A stretch of DNA of 64,000 bases from Aristolochia californica (GCA_029961685.1 JARWKL010000001.1:50687062-50751061), one strand, 5' to 3'. Counted from the first letter of the stretch, positions 43,561-55,902 are shown. Numbers and translations: made by a program. The notes: generated by a model from the sequence alone, not told the origin.

Positions 43561-44993
43561 TTGATTCAGGAGCCTTCGAGCATCTTACAGGTAATAAAAC
43601 TATATTACATTCTTTATCTCTGAGTCTTTCACACAAGTTTGTTACCATAGCTGACGGTTCTCAAACCAAAGTCCAAGGAAAAGGTTCCACTTCTGCCACC
43701 CCATCACTTCCGCTCAATGATATTCTTTTTGTTCATTCCTTTCCTTTAAATTTGCTCTCTGTGAGTCAGCTTACAAAATATTTTAATTGTTCGGTTACCT
43801 TCTCACCTACTTCATGCGCTTTTCAGGATCTTATATCGAAGCAGGTGATTGGTGGAGGCCATGAACAAGGGGGGGCTCTACTACTTGGATGTGCCAAAGG
43901 TCAATATGGTGTCTACTACTGAGAATGAGACACGATTATGGCACAATCATTTGGGACATCCTTCCATACAATCTCTTCATCATATGTTTCCATCTCTTAA
44001 GATAAAGTCAGAATTCAGTTGTGAGGTATGTCAGTTAAGTAAACATCAAACGAGTACATACTCTCCTCGTCCAGAAGTCAAAAGTGACATTCCTTTTTCA
44101 TTGATTCATACTGATGTTTGAGGGCCTTTGAATGTCTCTAATATTTCTCAAGCCAAATATTTTATCACTTTTATTGATGATTTTACTCACACAACTTGGT
44201 TGTTTATTTTTAAGGAGCGTTCTGAGATACAATCTATTTTTAAATTTTTTATGCGATGGTACTCACACAATTTGGTCAAAAGATAAAAATCCTCTGGTCT
44301 GATAATGCCAAAGAGTATATTTCAAAAGACCTTGACTCTTTTTGTCAAAAGAATGACATTATCCATCAGACATCATGTGCCTACACTTCTCAACAAAACG
44401 GTGTAGCCGAACGAAAAAATTGTCACATTCTTGAGGTAGTTCGAGGTCTATTATATGCCATGAAAGTTCCATATTTTTATTGGCCCCATATTGTCCTTAC
44501 AACATGTTGTCTTATAAATCGTCTACCGTCTACTGTTCTTGGGAATAAATTCCCCTACTCTAAACTTTTACCACATGATGATCCGTCTGCATTACCATTG
44601 AAAGTCTTCGGTTGTCAATGTTTTGTTCATAATACTTTACCTAGACACAACAAACTTGACCCTAAATCTATAAAGTGTATCTTTTTGGGATACTCTTGGA
44701 CACAAAAGGGTTATGTTTGTTATAGTCCCTCTTTGCAACATTTGTTTGTGTCCAGGGATGTAACATTCTTTGAAGACTCCTCATATTATTCTGATAGTGA
44801 TCCACCTGGTATGTCATCAGTACCAAGTCCTCCTCGACCGGTTGTGCCTCATAATACAGAGATTGTTCAACCCCCAGAGACAGTGGCCGATACCACACCT
44901 GTCGAGTTGTCGAATCCACCAAAGGTATGTTCTTCATCACTAGTCATTTTTGGTCCTGAATTTGATACTCATCCTATTGCTATAAGAAAATAA
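43530..44993 (+). pseudogene. Copia-7 protease and integrase
   Basis: Protease SSSWIIDSGAFEHLTGNKT, then LNDILFVHSFPLNLLSVSQL (43530-43922). After a frameshift, pre-integrase LWHNHLGHPSIQSL...CEVCQLSKH (43849-44121), ending at a TGA (44119-44121) where the family has Trp. Core: YFITFIDDFTHTTWLF, then LWSDNAKEY and QQNGVAERKNCHILEVV (44256-44993), KCIFLGYSWTQKGYVCYSP, and linker FGPEFDTHPIAIRK followed by a stop. Confidence 0.88.
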
Positions 44994-45041
44994 CCTCGTT
45001 CGTGCACTCAACCTTCTACTTCTCATCTTATCTCCAATTTT

Positions 45042-45994
45042 GTGTCTCATCATCACCTATCACGTCTATGTTGTCAGTTTCTTTCTTCTATTTCCTCCAT
45101 ATTTGTTCCACAGTCATATCAGGAGGCTCTACAACATCCAGGGTGGAAGGCAGCAATGGATGTAGAGATGAAGGCCCTTAATGATAATCACACATGGTCT
45201 TTGGTTCCACTACCTACAGATAAAAAACCCGTTGCTTGCAAGTGGGTTTATACAGTAAAACATAATCCGGATGAGACCATTGCATGACTGAAGGCTCGCA
45301 ATGCTATGGTGTTGATTATGATGAGACATTCTCTCCAATGGAAAGAATGACCTCGGTACGTATATTATTATCCTTGGCAGCTAATTCTTCTTGGCCCATA
45401 TATCAACTGGATGTTAAAAATGCATTTCTCAATGGTGATATCAAAGAAGAGATTTATATGCAACAATCACATGTGGTTGAGGGGGAGTCCGTATGTTGCC
45501 TTTCTATATGGGCTAAAGCAATCCCCATGGGCATGGTTTGAGAAATTTAGCCAAGCCATCATACGGGCAGATTTTTACAGATGCTCTGCAGACCACTCAG
45601 TGTTTATTGAGAACACAACAAGAGGTAAGGTGATTCTAGCTGTTTATGTTGATGATATTATTTTAACTGGGAGTGATTATGAGGGCATTCAAAAAATAAA
45701 AGAAATAATATGTGCTGAATTCAAGATGAAGGATCTTGGATTACTAAAATACTTTTTGGGGATTGAGGTCTTACAATCCAGACATAGGATTATTCTATCC
45801 CAAAGAAAATACGCACTTGATCTACTAGAAGAAACATATATGATGGGATGCAAACCGGTAGACACTCCTATGGATGCAAATACAAAATTATGTGGAGGCA
45901 CTGGAGAAGATGTTGATATTGGTAAATATCAAAGGTTAGTGGGACGACTTATTTACCTATGTGTAATGAGGCCAGACATTTCATATGCAGTAAG
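45042..45994 (+). pseudogene. Copia-7 reverse transcriptase (proximal part)
   Basis: YQEALQHPGWKAAMDVEMKA and VACKWVYTVKHNPDE (45042-45287), then a deletion/frameshift at 45284 before CYGVDYDETFSPMERMTSV. Further on: YQLDVKNAFLNGDIKEEIYM, YGLKQSPWAWFEKFSQ and catalytic LAVYVDDIILTGSD, FLGIEVLQSRHRIILSQRK, ending RPDISYAVSVV at the copia-8 insertion. The tail beyond 45999 in this frame is LTR. Confidence 0.9.
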
Positions 45995-45999
45995 TGTGG

Positions 46000-46392
46000 T
46001 GTTGGAAGATGGGCTCAAGCCCACGAGCTCAAGACAAGAATCCCACATGTCAAAGGAGTGGCATATGTGTAAAATATGGTACTTTCTATAAAGATGGCAT
46101 AGAAGTGTAAATATGTGTTCCTTTTATATCTTTTGTTTTATCAAGTTGTAGCCCTAAGGATATTGTAAAACTATAAAAATAAAGGCATTGGCTAAGAGGT
46201 AGGGCATTGAAGCACTCTCCTCTCTTTCCACAAATTTGTCTAGCCCTCATTTTTCTTTTTGACGCAACCCTCTTCTCCCTTAATCCAAAATCTCTTCTTC
46301 CACGTTCTTCTTCTTCTCTTCTCCTTCTCTCTTCTTCTTCGTCTTCTTTCTTGTTGATCTAAAGTTCCTTTCATGAGATCCTAAATTCTACA
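46000..46392 (+). repeat. 5' LTR of copia-8
   Basis: TGTTGGAAGATGGGCTCAAG to CCTAAATTCTACA, 393 bases. It holds a 14-base local duplication around GCTCAAGCCCACGAGCTCAA not present in the 3' LTR. TC-rich stretch at 46300-46355. The first 20 or so bases are the same as in A1 and A2 LTRs. Confidence 0.9.
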
Positions 46393-47294
46393 TGGTATTG
46401 GAGCAAGGAGTTTAGGATCTCTTCATGGAGTTATTATGAAATCTGTTCAAGAAGTTGTAAAAGGAGTTCAGTCATAAAGAGATAAGTTCATCATCTTCTT
46501 ATTTACATTTTTTTTTTGTTTCCTTTTCTTATTTACATACTCATTTTTAATGTTTTTCTTTACTTCTTGAATTTTGAGTCACATCAAGTCAAGATAAATC
46601 TTTATATGTTGTAAAGATTTATTTCTATGACTAAATTGATGTTATAATCTTGACTCCTTGTAAATCAATTACAAGAGTGATCAAGATCATTTGCTGTTTG
46701 CATCTTATTAAGATTGATGGGTGAAATTCAATTACCTTTATGTAATTTGGATCCATCTCATTTGAGGTAAAATTCCAGCACATGTTGCTGTATCTTCTCC
46801 TACTTTAGGTTGCTCATGGGTTTGTATTGTGTTGTTGGATGCCCATTATATGTTTGATGAAATGCCAACAGTCATTTACCCTTTGTAGTTCCATTTTTTT
46901 TAACTTCAACAATTGAATTTTTTCTTACGTTGAAGTCTCCCATGAGCTGAAGATAAATCTCTTCCAAGTGTCTTGGTTTGTTGTTAAATCTTCTCTAAAT
47001 TTTTGTCTATTGCTCGTTTGTGTTGGAGTTTGGATTAAGGCCTAATCGGTTGCATCTACTTTTTTCTCTTTGTTCTTATGAATACAAGAGAAGTTGAGTG
47101 ATGGTTGGATGTTATTATCACTTTCTAAAGGTACAAATTTGTTGATAATTTGGTGCTTGCCCTTTTGAAAGAAATTGGTTCTTGTTCTCTTTTATTGGTG
47201 ATTGATTTGGTCTACGGGTTCTTCAAATTACATAGAGTAATTGTTCTTTGAAGAAGGCCCTTTCCCTTAACCTTCATATTTTACTTGCCTCATC
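46393..47294 (+). other. Primer site and leader of copia-8
   Basis: TGGTATTGGAGCAAGG follows the LTR (one change from the usual TGGTATCAGAGC, plus T/G variation). The rest is T-rich leader without coding signal up to the gag ATG at 47295. Confidence 0.75.
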
Positions 47295-48300
47295 ATGGAA
47301 ATTGGATACAATAGTAATAAGAGTGATATACTCCGTATTACTACAATTCCACTTAGAGGTTTCTCCAATTACATGAGCTAGTCACAATCAGTTCGGAGGG
47401 TTCTTATTACTCGTGACCTCTTGAGCCACGTTGTTAACTTTCCTCCTCCGATTGATGATGAAGATGCGTCCTACCACAAGTGGGTTAAGGATGATAACAT
47501 GGTGATAAGTTGGCTCATTAATAGCATGGAAGAGCAGGTGGCCAACAATGTGGTCCACTTGGAAACCGCCACGAATATATGAGACACTTGTACCAAGCTT
47601 TACTCAAGCACTGCTTCATTACAAAAAATATATGATGTCTTAAAAAACATGTTGCATACGAAACATGGAGATAATATTCATGAATTTTTGGCACGGTTTC
47701 GCGGTCTTTTTCAAGAATGGAAACTAACTCAGCCATATTCCATTGATATTGCCGTTCAAGAACGACAAAGAGAAGCTTTGGCAACAACCATTTGCTTATC
47801 GAATATTAAACCATACCTTGAGGTGGCCAAAACTCAACTTCTAAGTTCTTTTGCTCTTCCATCCTTTGATGATATTAGTGCTACATTACTTAGGATACCG
47901 GATCCATCCCCTCCTTCTCCTATTGATGCTCCATTGGTGATGTTTTCTGGCAATCGGGGAACATCTTCCTCATCCCGAGGACGGGGCAAAAATATGAGAG
48001 GAGGTCGAACTATGAGAGGGGCTGAAAATAGAGGTGGTAGAATGGGTCAGAATTCTTTTCGTACTGAGCCTCAACTTTGCACTTATTGTGGCCGTCAAAA
48101 CCACCTTGTGGCATCATGCTGAAAACTTCATGGCAAGCTTGATTGGGCCACAGCTAACCCAGTCTCAGTTAACGTTGAGAAAAATGAAGATAAGGCTGAA
48201 TCATCATCCGGAAATGTGACTCTTACGGCTAAGGACTATGCTGCATTTCAGAAAATGAAGTCCTTCATGGAATCATCTATTCCCTAATCATCTACTACTG
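47295..48300 (+). pseudogene. Copia-8 gag
   Basis: Start MEIGYNSNKSDILRITTIPL. Includes VRRVLITRDLLSHVV, PIDDEDASYHKWVKDD, MVISWLINSMEEQVANNVVH, NIHEFLARFRGLFQEWKL and ALATTICLSNIKPYLEVAK. Arg/Gly-rich stretch, then a CTYCGRQNH knuckle. In-frame stops at 47379-47381 (TAG), 47580-47582 (TGA) and 48120-48122 (TGA) all stand where the family has Trp, consistent with G-to-A decay. No frameshift seen. Confidence 0.9.
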
Positions 48301-49899
48301 CCACAACTATTGCCTCAGGTATGCTTTCTTCCGCTTCTTCCTCTTCCTCTTGGATCATCGACTCTGGGGCCTCCGAATATCTATCAGGTAACAAACACTT
48401 GTTGCAGTCCTTATCTCCTTGTTATCCTCATAAATTCGTTACTATTGCTGATGGTACCCAAACCAAGGTCCTTGGCAAAGGTTCCTCCTCTCTTACTTCA
48501 TCTATTCCCCTTCAAGATGTTTTGTTTGTTCCTCAATTTCCTTTAAATTTGCTCTCGGTTAGCCAATTGACCAAACAATTAAATTACTCTATCACCTTCT
48601 CACCGTCTTCTTGTGTCTTTCAGGATCTCACTACGAAGCGGGTGATTGGTGGCGGCGATGAAAAGGGGGGTTTGTACTACTTCACTCTTCTACCATTAGC
48701 TGCATTATCGTCCACTACATCTGAGGCCCAACTTTGGCACAACCGACTTGGTCATCCATCTACCCCTTCACTTCGTTCTTTGGTTCCATCTTTAAAAGGA
48801 CTTTCTAATATCAATTGTGAGGTTTGTCAATTAAGTAAACATGTCAGGAGTACATATTCTCCTCGTCTTACAACTACAAGTACTGCTCCGTTTGAGTTAA
48901 TACATTCTGATGTATGGGGCCCTTTATGTGTCTCAAATATTTTCCAAGTTAAATATTTTGTCATTTTTGTTGATGATTTTACTCGAGTGACTTTGTTATT
49001 TCTATTTAAAGAGTGTTCCGAAATTCTTCCTTTGTTTAAAAATTTTCATGCTATGGTCTTGACACAATTTGGGAAGAAAATTCAAACCCTTAGATCTGAT
49101 AATGCTAAGGAATACATGTCTCATGACTTCAAATCATTTTGTGAGTAATGGGCCTATTCATCAAACGTCATGTGCCTATACTCCTCAAAAAAATGGTGTT
49201 GCTGAAAGGAAGAATCGTCATCTTCTTGAAGTTGCTCGGGGCCTCCTCTACTCCATGAAGGTACCCTATTTCTATTGGCCTCATGCTATACTTACAACAT
49301 GCTTTCTCATTAATAGGTTACCTTCATCAGTCCTTAATCATAAAACTCCTTACTCTGTGTTATTTAATGGTGAAGATCCTTTTTCTCTTCCTTTGAAAGT
49401 GTTTGGATGCACGTGTTTTGTTCATGTTACATCTCCACATAAAAATAAACTTGATCCTCGGTCTATGAAGTGCATTTTTTTGGGATACTCTCGCACCCAG
49501 AAAGGTTATGTCTGTTATAATCCTACCCTTCGGAGGATGTTTATCTCTAGGGATGTGACTTTCTTTGAGGACACTCCCTTCTACTCCTCCCATGATGCTC
49601 CTCTAGGATGGACTTGTCCTTCTACTACTCCTTGTCCGCTTGTGCCGTTCAATCTTGAAGTGGATCCATCCCCTGATGCACCAGCCGTACCTTCACCTGT
49701 GGAGTTGTCAAATCCACCTGAGGTAAGTCCTTCTCCTTCTATGTATGGGCCTGAATTTGATACTCGACCTATTACTTTAAGAAAAGAACGTCGCTCCTGT
49801 ACCACTTCGCATCCTATCTCAAATTTTATGTCTCACCATCGCTTGTCTTCCGAGTGTTTTCAGTTTCTTGTGTCCCTTTCTTCTACTTTTGTTCCATAG
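48300..49899 (+). pseudogene. Copia-8 protease and integrase
   Basis: Protease SSWIIDSGASEYLSGNKHLL. Pre-integrase zinc region LWHNRLGHPSTPSL and NINCEVCQLSKH. Core: VIFVDDFTRVTLLFLFK, RSDNAKEYMSHDF (48321-49148). A small frame disturbance and stop at 49146-49148, then QTSCAYTPQKNGVAERKN, PYFYWPHAILTTCFLINRLP, KCIFLGYSRTQKGYVCYNP and linker FGPEF-type YGPEFDTRPITLRKE (49069-49899). A TAG ends the block before YLEALRHSGW. Confidence 0.9.
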
Positions 49900-51423
49900 T
49901 CGTATCTGGAGGCCCTGAGACATTCAGGATGGAAGGCGGCTATGGATGAAGAATTGCACGCCTTATATGAAAACCAAACCTGGAACTTAACATCACTCCC
50001 GAAAGGTAAAAGACCGGTTGGTTGTTGATGGGTTTTTTCGGTGAAACATAATCCGAATGGATCGGTTGCTCGTCTTAAAGCTCGACTGGTTGCTAAGGGC
50101 TATACACAGTGCTATGGGATAGATTATGAGGAGACCTTCTCTACTGTTGCAAAATTGAATTCGGTACGCATCATCTTATCTATTGCTGCTAACTCCTGAT
50201 GGCCCGTCTATCAGTTGGATGTTAAAAATTCTTTTTTAAATGGTGATATCAGTGAGGAAATTTATATGGTTCAACCAACTGGTTATGTGGTTGAGGGGGA
50301 GTCAATATGCCGGTTAAAAAAGTCTTTATATGGGCTTAAGCAGTCCCCTCGGGCTTGGTTTGATAAATTTAGTCAAACACTCCTACGGTTTGGTTTTCAT
50401 CGGTGCTCAGTTGATCATTCCGTATATTATAAAGATACGGTCAAAGGGAAAATATTATTGGCCGTATACGTGGATGATATTATCTTAACCGGTGATGATG
50501 CTTTGAGCATACAAGAGGTGAAACAGATGATATGTCAGGAATTCAAGACTAAAGACCTTGGTATGCTTAAATATTTTTTGGGTATAGAAGTTCTTCAATC
50601 CAAACATGGGATAATATTGTCTCAAAGGAAATATGTTTTGGATCTCCTTGAAGAAACAGGAATGAAAGGTTGTAGACCAGTTGACACACCTATGGATATA
50701 AATGTAAAATTATGTGCCACAAATGAAGAAGATATTGATATTGGCAAATATCAAAGACTCGTGGGAAAACTGATTTATCTCATGGTAACTAGGCCAGACA
50801 TACCATATGTTGTAAGTGTGGTGAGTTAATTCATGCACAAACCACAAATTACCCATTGGCAGGCTTTAGAGAGAATATTACGTTATCTAAAAGGAGCTCC
50901 GGGAAGAGGATTGCTGTATAAAAAACATGGGCACTTCAATATAAAAGGCTTCTCAGATGCAGATTGGGCTGGATCTCCTGATGATAGAAAATCTACATCA
51001 GGATATTGTACTCTGGTTGGGGGAAACTTGGTTACATGAAAAAGTAAGAAGCAAAATATGGTTGCAAGATCTAGCGCCGAAGCAGAATACAGAGCTATGG
51101 CCCATACCGTTAGTGAACTTTTTTGGATTAGGACCCTTCTTACTGAACTAGGTTTTTATAAAAAGGGATCCATGAATCTGCATTGTGATAATCAAGCAGC
51201 TATTCATATCACTTCAAATCCAGTTTTTCATGAAAGAACTAAACATATTGAGGTGGATTGTCATTTTATATGGGAGAAGTTTCAAGCAGGAATAATCTCT
51301 CTCAAACATGTGTCATCTCAAGAGCAAGTAGCTGATATTCTCACTAAACCTGTTACATCTAAAATCCTATCGTTTATATGTGGTAAGCTGGGTATTTATG
51401 TTGTCTTTTCTCCTCCAGCTTGA
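49900..51423 (+). pseudogene. Copia-8 reverse transcriptase and RNase H
   Basis: RT start YLEALRHSGWKAAMDEEL with stops near 50027 and 50198. Then a clean 204-codon stretch (50215-50829) with SLYGLKQSPRAWFDKFSQ and catalytic LLAVYVDDIILTGDD. RNase H: GFSDADWAGSPDDRKSTSGY, a TGA at 51037-51039 at a conserved Trp, then MVARSSAEAEYRAMAHTVSE, NLHCDNQAAIHITSNPVF and ADILTKPVTSKIL to the natural stop at 51421-51423 next to the polypurine tract. Confidence 0.9.
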
Positions 51424-51430
51424 GGGGGAG

Positions 51431-51807
51431 TGTTGGAAGATGGGCTCAAGACAAGAAGCCCACATGTCAAAGGAGTGGCATATGTGTAAAAAATGGTACT
51501 TTCCATAAAGATGGTATAGAAGTGTAAATATGTGTTCCTTTTATGTCTTTTGTTTTATCAAGTTGTAGCCCTAAGGGTATTGTAAAACTATAAATAAATG
51601 CATTGGCTAAGAGGTAGGGCATTGAAACACTCTCCTCTCTTTCCACAAATTCGTCCAGCCCTCATTTTTCTTTTTGATACAACCCTCTTCTCCCTTAATT
51701 CAAACTCTCTTCTTCCACGTTCTTCTTCTTCTCTTCTCCTTCTCTCTTCTTCTTCTTCTTCTTTCTTTTTAATCTAAAGTTCCTTTCATGAGATCCTAAA
51801 TTCTACA
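51431..51807 (+). repeat. 3' LTR of copia-8
   Basis: TGTTGGAAGATGGGCTCAAG to CCTAAATTCTACA, 377 bases. It differs from the 5' LTR by one small indel block near the start and by about 17 substitutions counted by eye. Confidence 0.9.
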
Positions 51808-51812
51808 TGTGG

Positions 51813-52413
51813 TAAGTTAGTACAGGCACAAGCTACAACTTTGTCATTGGCAAGCACTTGAGAGGATACTACGTTATCTGAAAAGGGCTCCTGGAAGGGG
51901 GCTCCTATATAAAAAACATGGTTACTTCAATATTGAGGGATTCACGGATGCAGACTGGGCTGGATCCCCGATGATAGAAAATCTACTTCTGGTTTTTGTA
52001 TGATGGTTGGAGGAAATCTCGTGACACGGAAAAGCAAAACACAAAATGTAGTAGCACAGTCAAGTGCAAAAGCAGAATACAGAGCCATGACACACACTGT
52101 AAGTGAACTTTTATGGATAAGGTCCCTTCTCACTGAATTGGGATTGTATAAAGAAGCTCCAATGGACCTATACTGTGATAACCAAGCAGCAATACATATT
52201 GCATCGAATCTAGTCTTCCATGAGAGGACAAAGCACATTGAGGTCGATTGCCACTTTATACGAGAAAAATTCCAGGCTGGTCTCTTATCCCTGAAGCATA
52301 TCTCATCACAAAATCAAGTTGCAGACATCCTTACCAAACCAGTCACTCACAAGATTATGTCTACCATATGCAGCAAGTTGGGTGTTTATGACGTCTTCTC
52401 ACCCCCAGCTTGA
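51813..52413 (+). pseudogene. Copia-7 RNase H
   Basis: Resumes the domain cut at 45994: CHWQALERILRYLKRAPGRG, GYFNIEGFTDADWAGSP, one frameshift near 51970, then VVAQSSAKAEYRAMTHTVSE, YCDNQAAIHIASN and ADILTKPVTHKIMSTICSKL, ending at the stop 52411-52413. The polypurine tract overlaps the stop. Confidence 0.88.
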
Positions 52414-52420
52414 GGGGGAG

Positions 52421-53061
52421 TGTTACAATGTGGGGCCCACCACGGTGCTCGAGCTGGTGGGACCCACCATGAGGAAGTAGGTCATCAAGAGGAATCCTAG
52501 AGGACTTGGGACAACAAGAATAGTCCTCTCCCAAAGCAAGCACGAGTTAAGGAATCAAGAAGCATAAGTTGAATTGATTTAGAAGACTTGAAGATCAAGT
52601 GGGACCCACAAAGATCTCACGAGCTGGTACTCTTATCAAGGTGCCCTGGAGGATCATGAGGGCCCCACAAGGATAAGGCCATGAGCTGGCTTATCCCTTA
52701 TAATCTCGTGGGTAATAAAGAACTCCTAGTTCTACTCCAATTAGTCTTCTAGGAGTTCTAGTATGAATAGACTTACTTATATTAAGGAGTTAGAGTTGGA
52801 ATGTCGTTAGGATTGAATGATAAGTTGTATAAGAACTATACATCCTCCTCTACTATAAATAGAGGAGTTGTAATTAGGAATTAATCAAGTCATACATTCA
52901 ATCCCGAGTTGGTTCTCTCTCTCCCTCTCCTTACTTGACGCAGTTCACCCTTTTCTTTTTTATTTTTTCTCTTCTCTACCGAGAGCTTTCTTCCATTTTT
53001 CTCATTTTTCTTTATTCTTTCTCTTGTTTGTGATCATGGAAAAGGGATCCTAAATTCAACA
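52421..53061 (+). repeat. 3' LTR of copia-7
   Basis: TGTTACAATGTGGGGCCCAC to CCTAAATTCAACA, 641 bases, with ACTATAAATAGAGG near 52852. Followed by TSD AATTA. Confidence 0.9.
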
Positions 53062-53066
53062 AATTA

Positions 53067-53200
53067 GAATCCTTAATTACATCAACCAAGGAAGATAAAT
53101 TACATCAATCAAGGAAGATTACACATCTTCCACCACGTGACACCTCATGCCACCTCTCTTGGTTGTGTGGGCATGATGAGCTTGGTCCCACCTTCTAGCA
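53067..53200 (-). repeat. Copia-6 3' LTR, inner part
   Basis: Resumes after copia-7 (plus strand GAATCCTTAATTACATC to CCTTCTAGCA). The adjoining CTCCCCCTCAACCTAGGGGG is the complement of the polypurine tract. Confidence 0.85.
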
Positions 53201-54362
53201 CTCCCCCTCAACCTAGGGGGTGAGGAAACATCATAGATGCCCAAGTACCTACAAATGGTGGACAGGATTTTATGAGTGATTGATTTTGTGAGAACGTCTA
53301 CAACTTGTTCTTGTGAGGAGATATGTTTGAGAGATAATATGTTGGATTGGAATTTCTCTCGTATAAAGTGGCAGTCCACCTCAATGTATTTTTTTCTTTC
53401 ATGGCAAACCGAATTTGAGGTGATGTGAATCGCTGCTTGATTATCGTAATATAGATTTATAGGAGCTTCTTTATAGAATCCCAGTTTAGTGTGAAGGGAC
53501 CTGATCCAAAGAAGCTCACTGATTGTGTGTGTCATTACCTAGTAGTATGCTTTTGCACTAGACCTTGCAACCATATTCTACTTCTTACTTCTCCAAGTAA
53601 GCAAGTTTCCTCCAACTATTTTATAATATCCCAAATATTTTCTATCATCTGGGGATCCGGCCTAGTCTGCATCTGAGAATCCTTCAAAGTTGAAGTGACC
53701 ATGGTTCTTACAGAGAAGCCCTCTTCTTGGAGCTTCTTTTAAGTATTACAATATTCTTTCTAGTGTTTTCCAATGAGTAGTTTGTGGTTTGTACATATAT
53801 TGACTCTCAATACTTACTGCATGTGAAATATCTGGTCTTCTTACACAAAGATAAATAAGTTTCCCCTCAAGTCTTTGATATTTTTCAATATCCACATCTT
53901 CTCCAGTGTCTGTAGATAATTTTGTATTTGAATCCATAAGAGTTTCTACTAGTTTGCACTCTGTCATTTATGTCCCCTTCAGTAGATCAAGGACATACTT
54001 TCATTGAGATAGTATAATCCCATCCCATGTTTGGATTTAGCACTTCAATACCTAGAAAGCATTTAAGTAGTCCAAGATTTTTTGTCTTAAACTCTTCACG
54101 TATCTTTTCCTTAGTTTTCTAAATGCCTTCGAGAACACTATCGGTCAAGATAATATCATCAACATAGACAGTCAAAAGTACTTTCCCTTTAAGGGTTCTT
54201 TTAAGAAACATAGACTGATCTACGAAACATCTATGAAATCCGGCCTATATCAGTGCTTGGTTAAATTTATCAAATCATGCACGAGGAGACTGTTTCAGTC
54301 CATTGAGGGATTTCTGCAGTCAACATATTGATTCCCCTTCAACCACAAATCCAGGTGGTTGT
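53201..54362 (-). pseudogene. Copia-6 RNase H and distal RT
   Basis: RNase H: MTHTISELLWIRSLHTKLGF, NLYYDNQAAIHITSNSVCHE and VVDVLTKSITHKILSTICRY (53119-53535). RT thumb/connection: SNTKLSTDTGEDVDIEKYQR and RRPDISHAVSIESQYM (53746-53967). YVDD region near 54130-54170 with stops. It is cut at GTTGT (54358-54362) by a solo LTR. Confidence 0.85.
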
Positions 54363-54759
54363 TATTAAGTTGTGGAGACTAATCAATGCCTTACACTAAG
54401 TCGGTACTTTCATTAAGGGTAGTTTTGGAATTTCATACTTGTAATCAGGTTGCCCTAATTTTCTCTTTATATTTTGGGAGGCCGTTGTTAAAGTTTTATC
54501 ACCTGAAGTATTATCATCGAAGCATCACCAATTGCAGCCGAGAGAGGTTAGAGAAAAACCACCTGTAAGTGTGTGTGATTTCTCTTGTAAACTATTTCAT
54601 CTTCATAGTAGATTACTACAATAGCAAAAGACAGGACATAGTCTCACCTTGAGGCGAATCTGTATAAATCTTGTCTTTTTTCATGCTTGTTTTTCCTTTC
54701 TTCCGTGATTATTATTATTGTTCTCGTTAGTTTGGAGTTAGGCCATCTAATTCCTAACA
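54363..54759. mobile_element. Solo LTR in copia-6 RT, TSD GTTGT
   Basis: A 397-base insert flanked by GTTGT (54358-54362 and 54760-54764). It starts TATTAAGTTGTGGAGAC (TG to TA) and ends AATTCCTAACA. The RT codons on both sides are those adjacent in copia-3, so the insertion is exact. It does not match the other LTR families in this window. Confidence 0.75.
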
Positions 54760-54764
54760 GTTGT

Positions 54765-55460
54765 TACATATAAATTTCTTCCTTTATGTCCCCATTGAGG
54801 AAAGCATTCTTCACATCAAGTTGATATATCGGGTAGGAAGAATTAGCAGCAATGGATAATAGAATACGTACCGAGTTCAATTTGGCTATTGGAAAAAAGG
54901 TTTCCTCATAATCAATCCCATAGCATTGAGTATTGCCTTTGGCAATAAGGCAAGCCTTAAGGTGAGCAACTGACTCATCCAGATTATGTTTAACCATATA
55001 GACCCACTTACAATCGACGAGTTTCTTGCCTGAAGGAAGAGGAACTAGAACCAATGTCTGATTTTCATAGAGTGCCTACATTTCTTCTTCCAGTGCTACC
55101 TTCTACCCTGGATGTCTTAGAACCTTCTGATAGGACTGTTAGACAGAGGTGGAGGATATAAACACAAGAACTTGAGAACATGAAGAAGAAAAATTATGGT
55201 GAAACATAAAATTGGATATGGGACGAGAAGTAGAGGACCTAGTGCAAGTTCTGGGTTCTTTCCTTAAGGCAATCGATCGAGTATCATATTGTGGTCCAAA
55301 AGGAACAGGAGAAGATGGAATTACCTCGATGGGATCAACAAAGTGTATAGGTATGGTGTCAGCCAATGCTTCAGAGGGTTGAGCAGTTTCCTGAGCACGA
55401 GACACAACCAGTCGAGAAGAGCCTAGGATAGAGGAGAGACCTAGAGGGGCCTTTTCTGAG
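54765..55460 (-). pseudogene. Copia-6 proximal RT and linker
   Basis: [40 protein letters not shown] and YQLDVKNAFLNGDIKEEIYM (54764-55054). Linker: LGLSSILGSSRLVVSRAQ, FGPQYDTRSIALRKEPRTCT (55139-55440). The N-terminal codons printed in that frame before this belong to the A2 LTR. Confidence 0.85.
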
Positions 55461-55902
55461 TGTTGGAAGATGGGCTCCAGCCCACACGACCAAGGAAGGC
55501 CCACATATCTAAAAGTATTATAAGATGGGCCACACGACCACGGAAGGCCCACAAGATGGGCCCAAACACATAAGAAGTAGGACCCACCGTGATTACCACA
55601 AGCTGGCATCGTTATCACATAAGTTGGAAGATCAAGAAGGACTCACAAAGGCATCTTTATCTTATGGTCACGTCCTAGAAGAGTTCTAGTTTAAGTTATG
55701 TTTGTCATTTATCTATATTGAGTTATTTAATTATGCCAGGACCTATCTTTAAGTGTTAGAGTTTGGGTGTAATTGGGACAAATGTAGTTTTATTGTAATT
55801 GGAGTCTACTACCTTCCTCTATTATAAATAGAGGTTCATGTACCCTGATTATAATAAGTTTATGAAGTCAATAAAGTATTTCTCTTTTCCATAAATTCAA
55901 CA
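55461..55902 (+). repeat. 5' LTR of A2
   Basis: TGTTGGAAGATGGGCTCCAG to CCATAAATTCAACA, with ATTATAAATAGAGG at 55821-55834 as TATA box. The leading part has two to three diverged copies of the A-family subrepeat. Confidence 0.92.

Larger units (their letters stand above)
46000..51807 (+). mobile_element. Copia-8, Ty1/copia (plus strand), TSD TGTGG
   Basis: A 5808-base element with TSDs TGTGG (45995-45999 and 51808-51812) splitting copia-7 RT from RNase H. LTRs 46000-46392 and 51431-51807, primer site from 46393 (TGGTATTGGAGC), leader 46410-47294, gag, protease, integrase, RT and RNase H all present, polypurine tract CTTGAGGGGGAG. It is the innermost and so youngest of the nest. Several single-base stops; otherwise near complete. 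Confidence 0.92.
41752..53061 (+). mobile_element. Copia-7, Ty1/copia (plus strand) interrupted by copia-8, TSD AATTA
   Basis: TSDs AATTA at 41747-41751 and 53062-53066. 5' LTR 41752-42388, primer site 42389-42400 (TGGTATCAGAGT), gag 42871-43560, protease/integrase 43530-44993, RT 45042-45994, then copia-8, RNase H 51813-52413, polypurine tract CTTGAGGGGGAG (52409-52420), 3' LTR 52421-53061. Several stops and a gag deletion. Confidence 0.9.

Noticed and set aside
42871..45994. Copia polyprotein as an expressed host gene
   Set aside because: In-frame stops, frameshifts and the copia-8 insertion rule out a working product.
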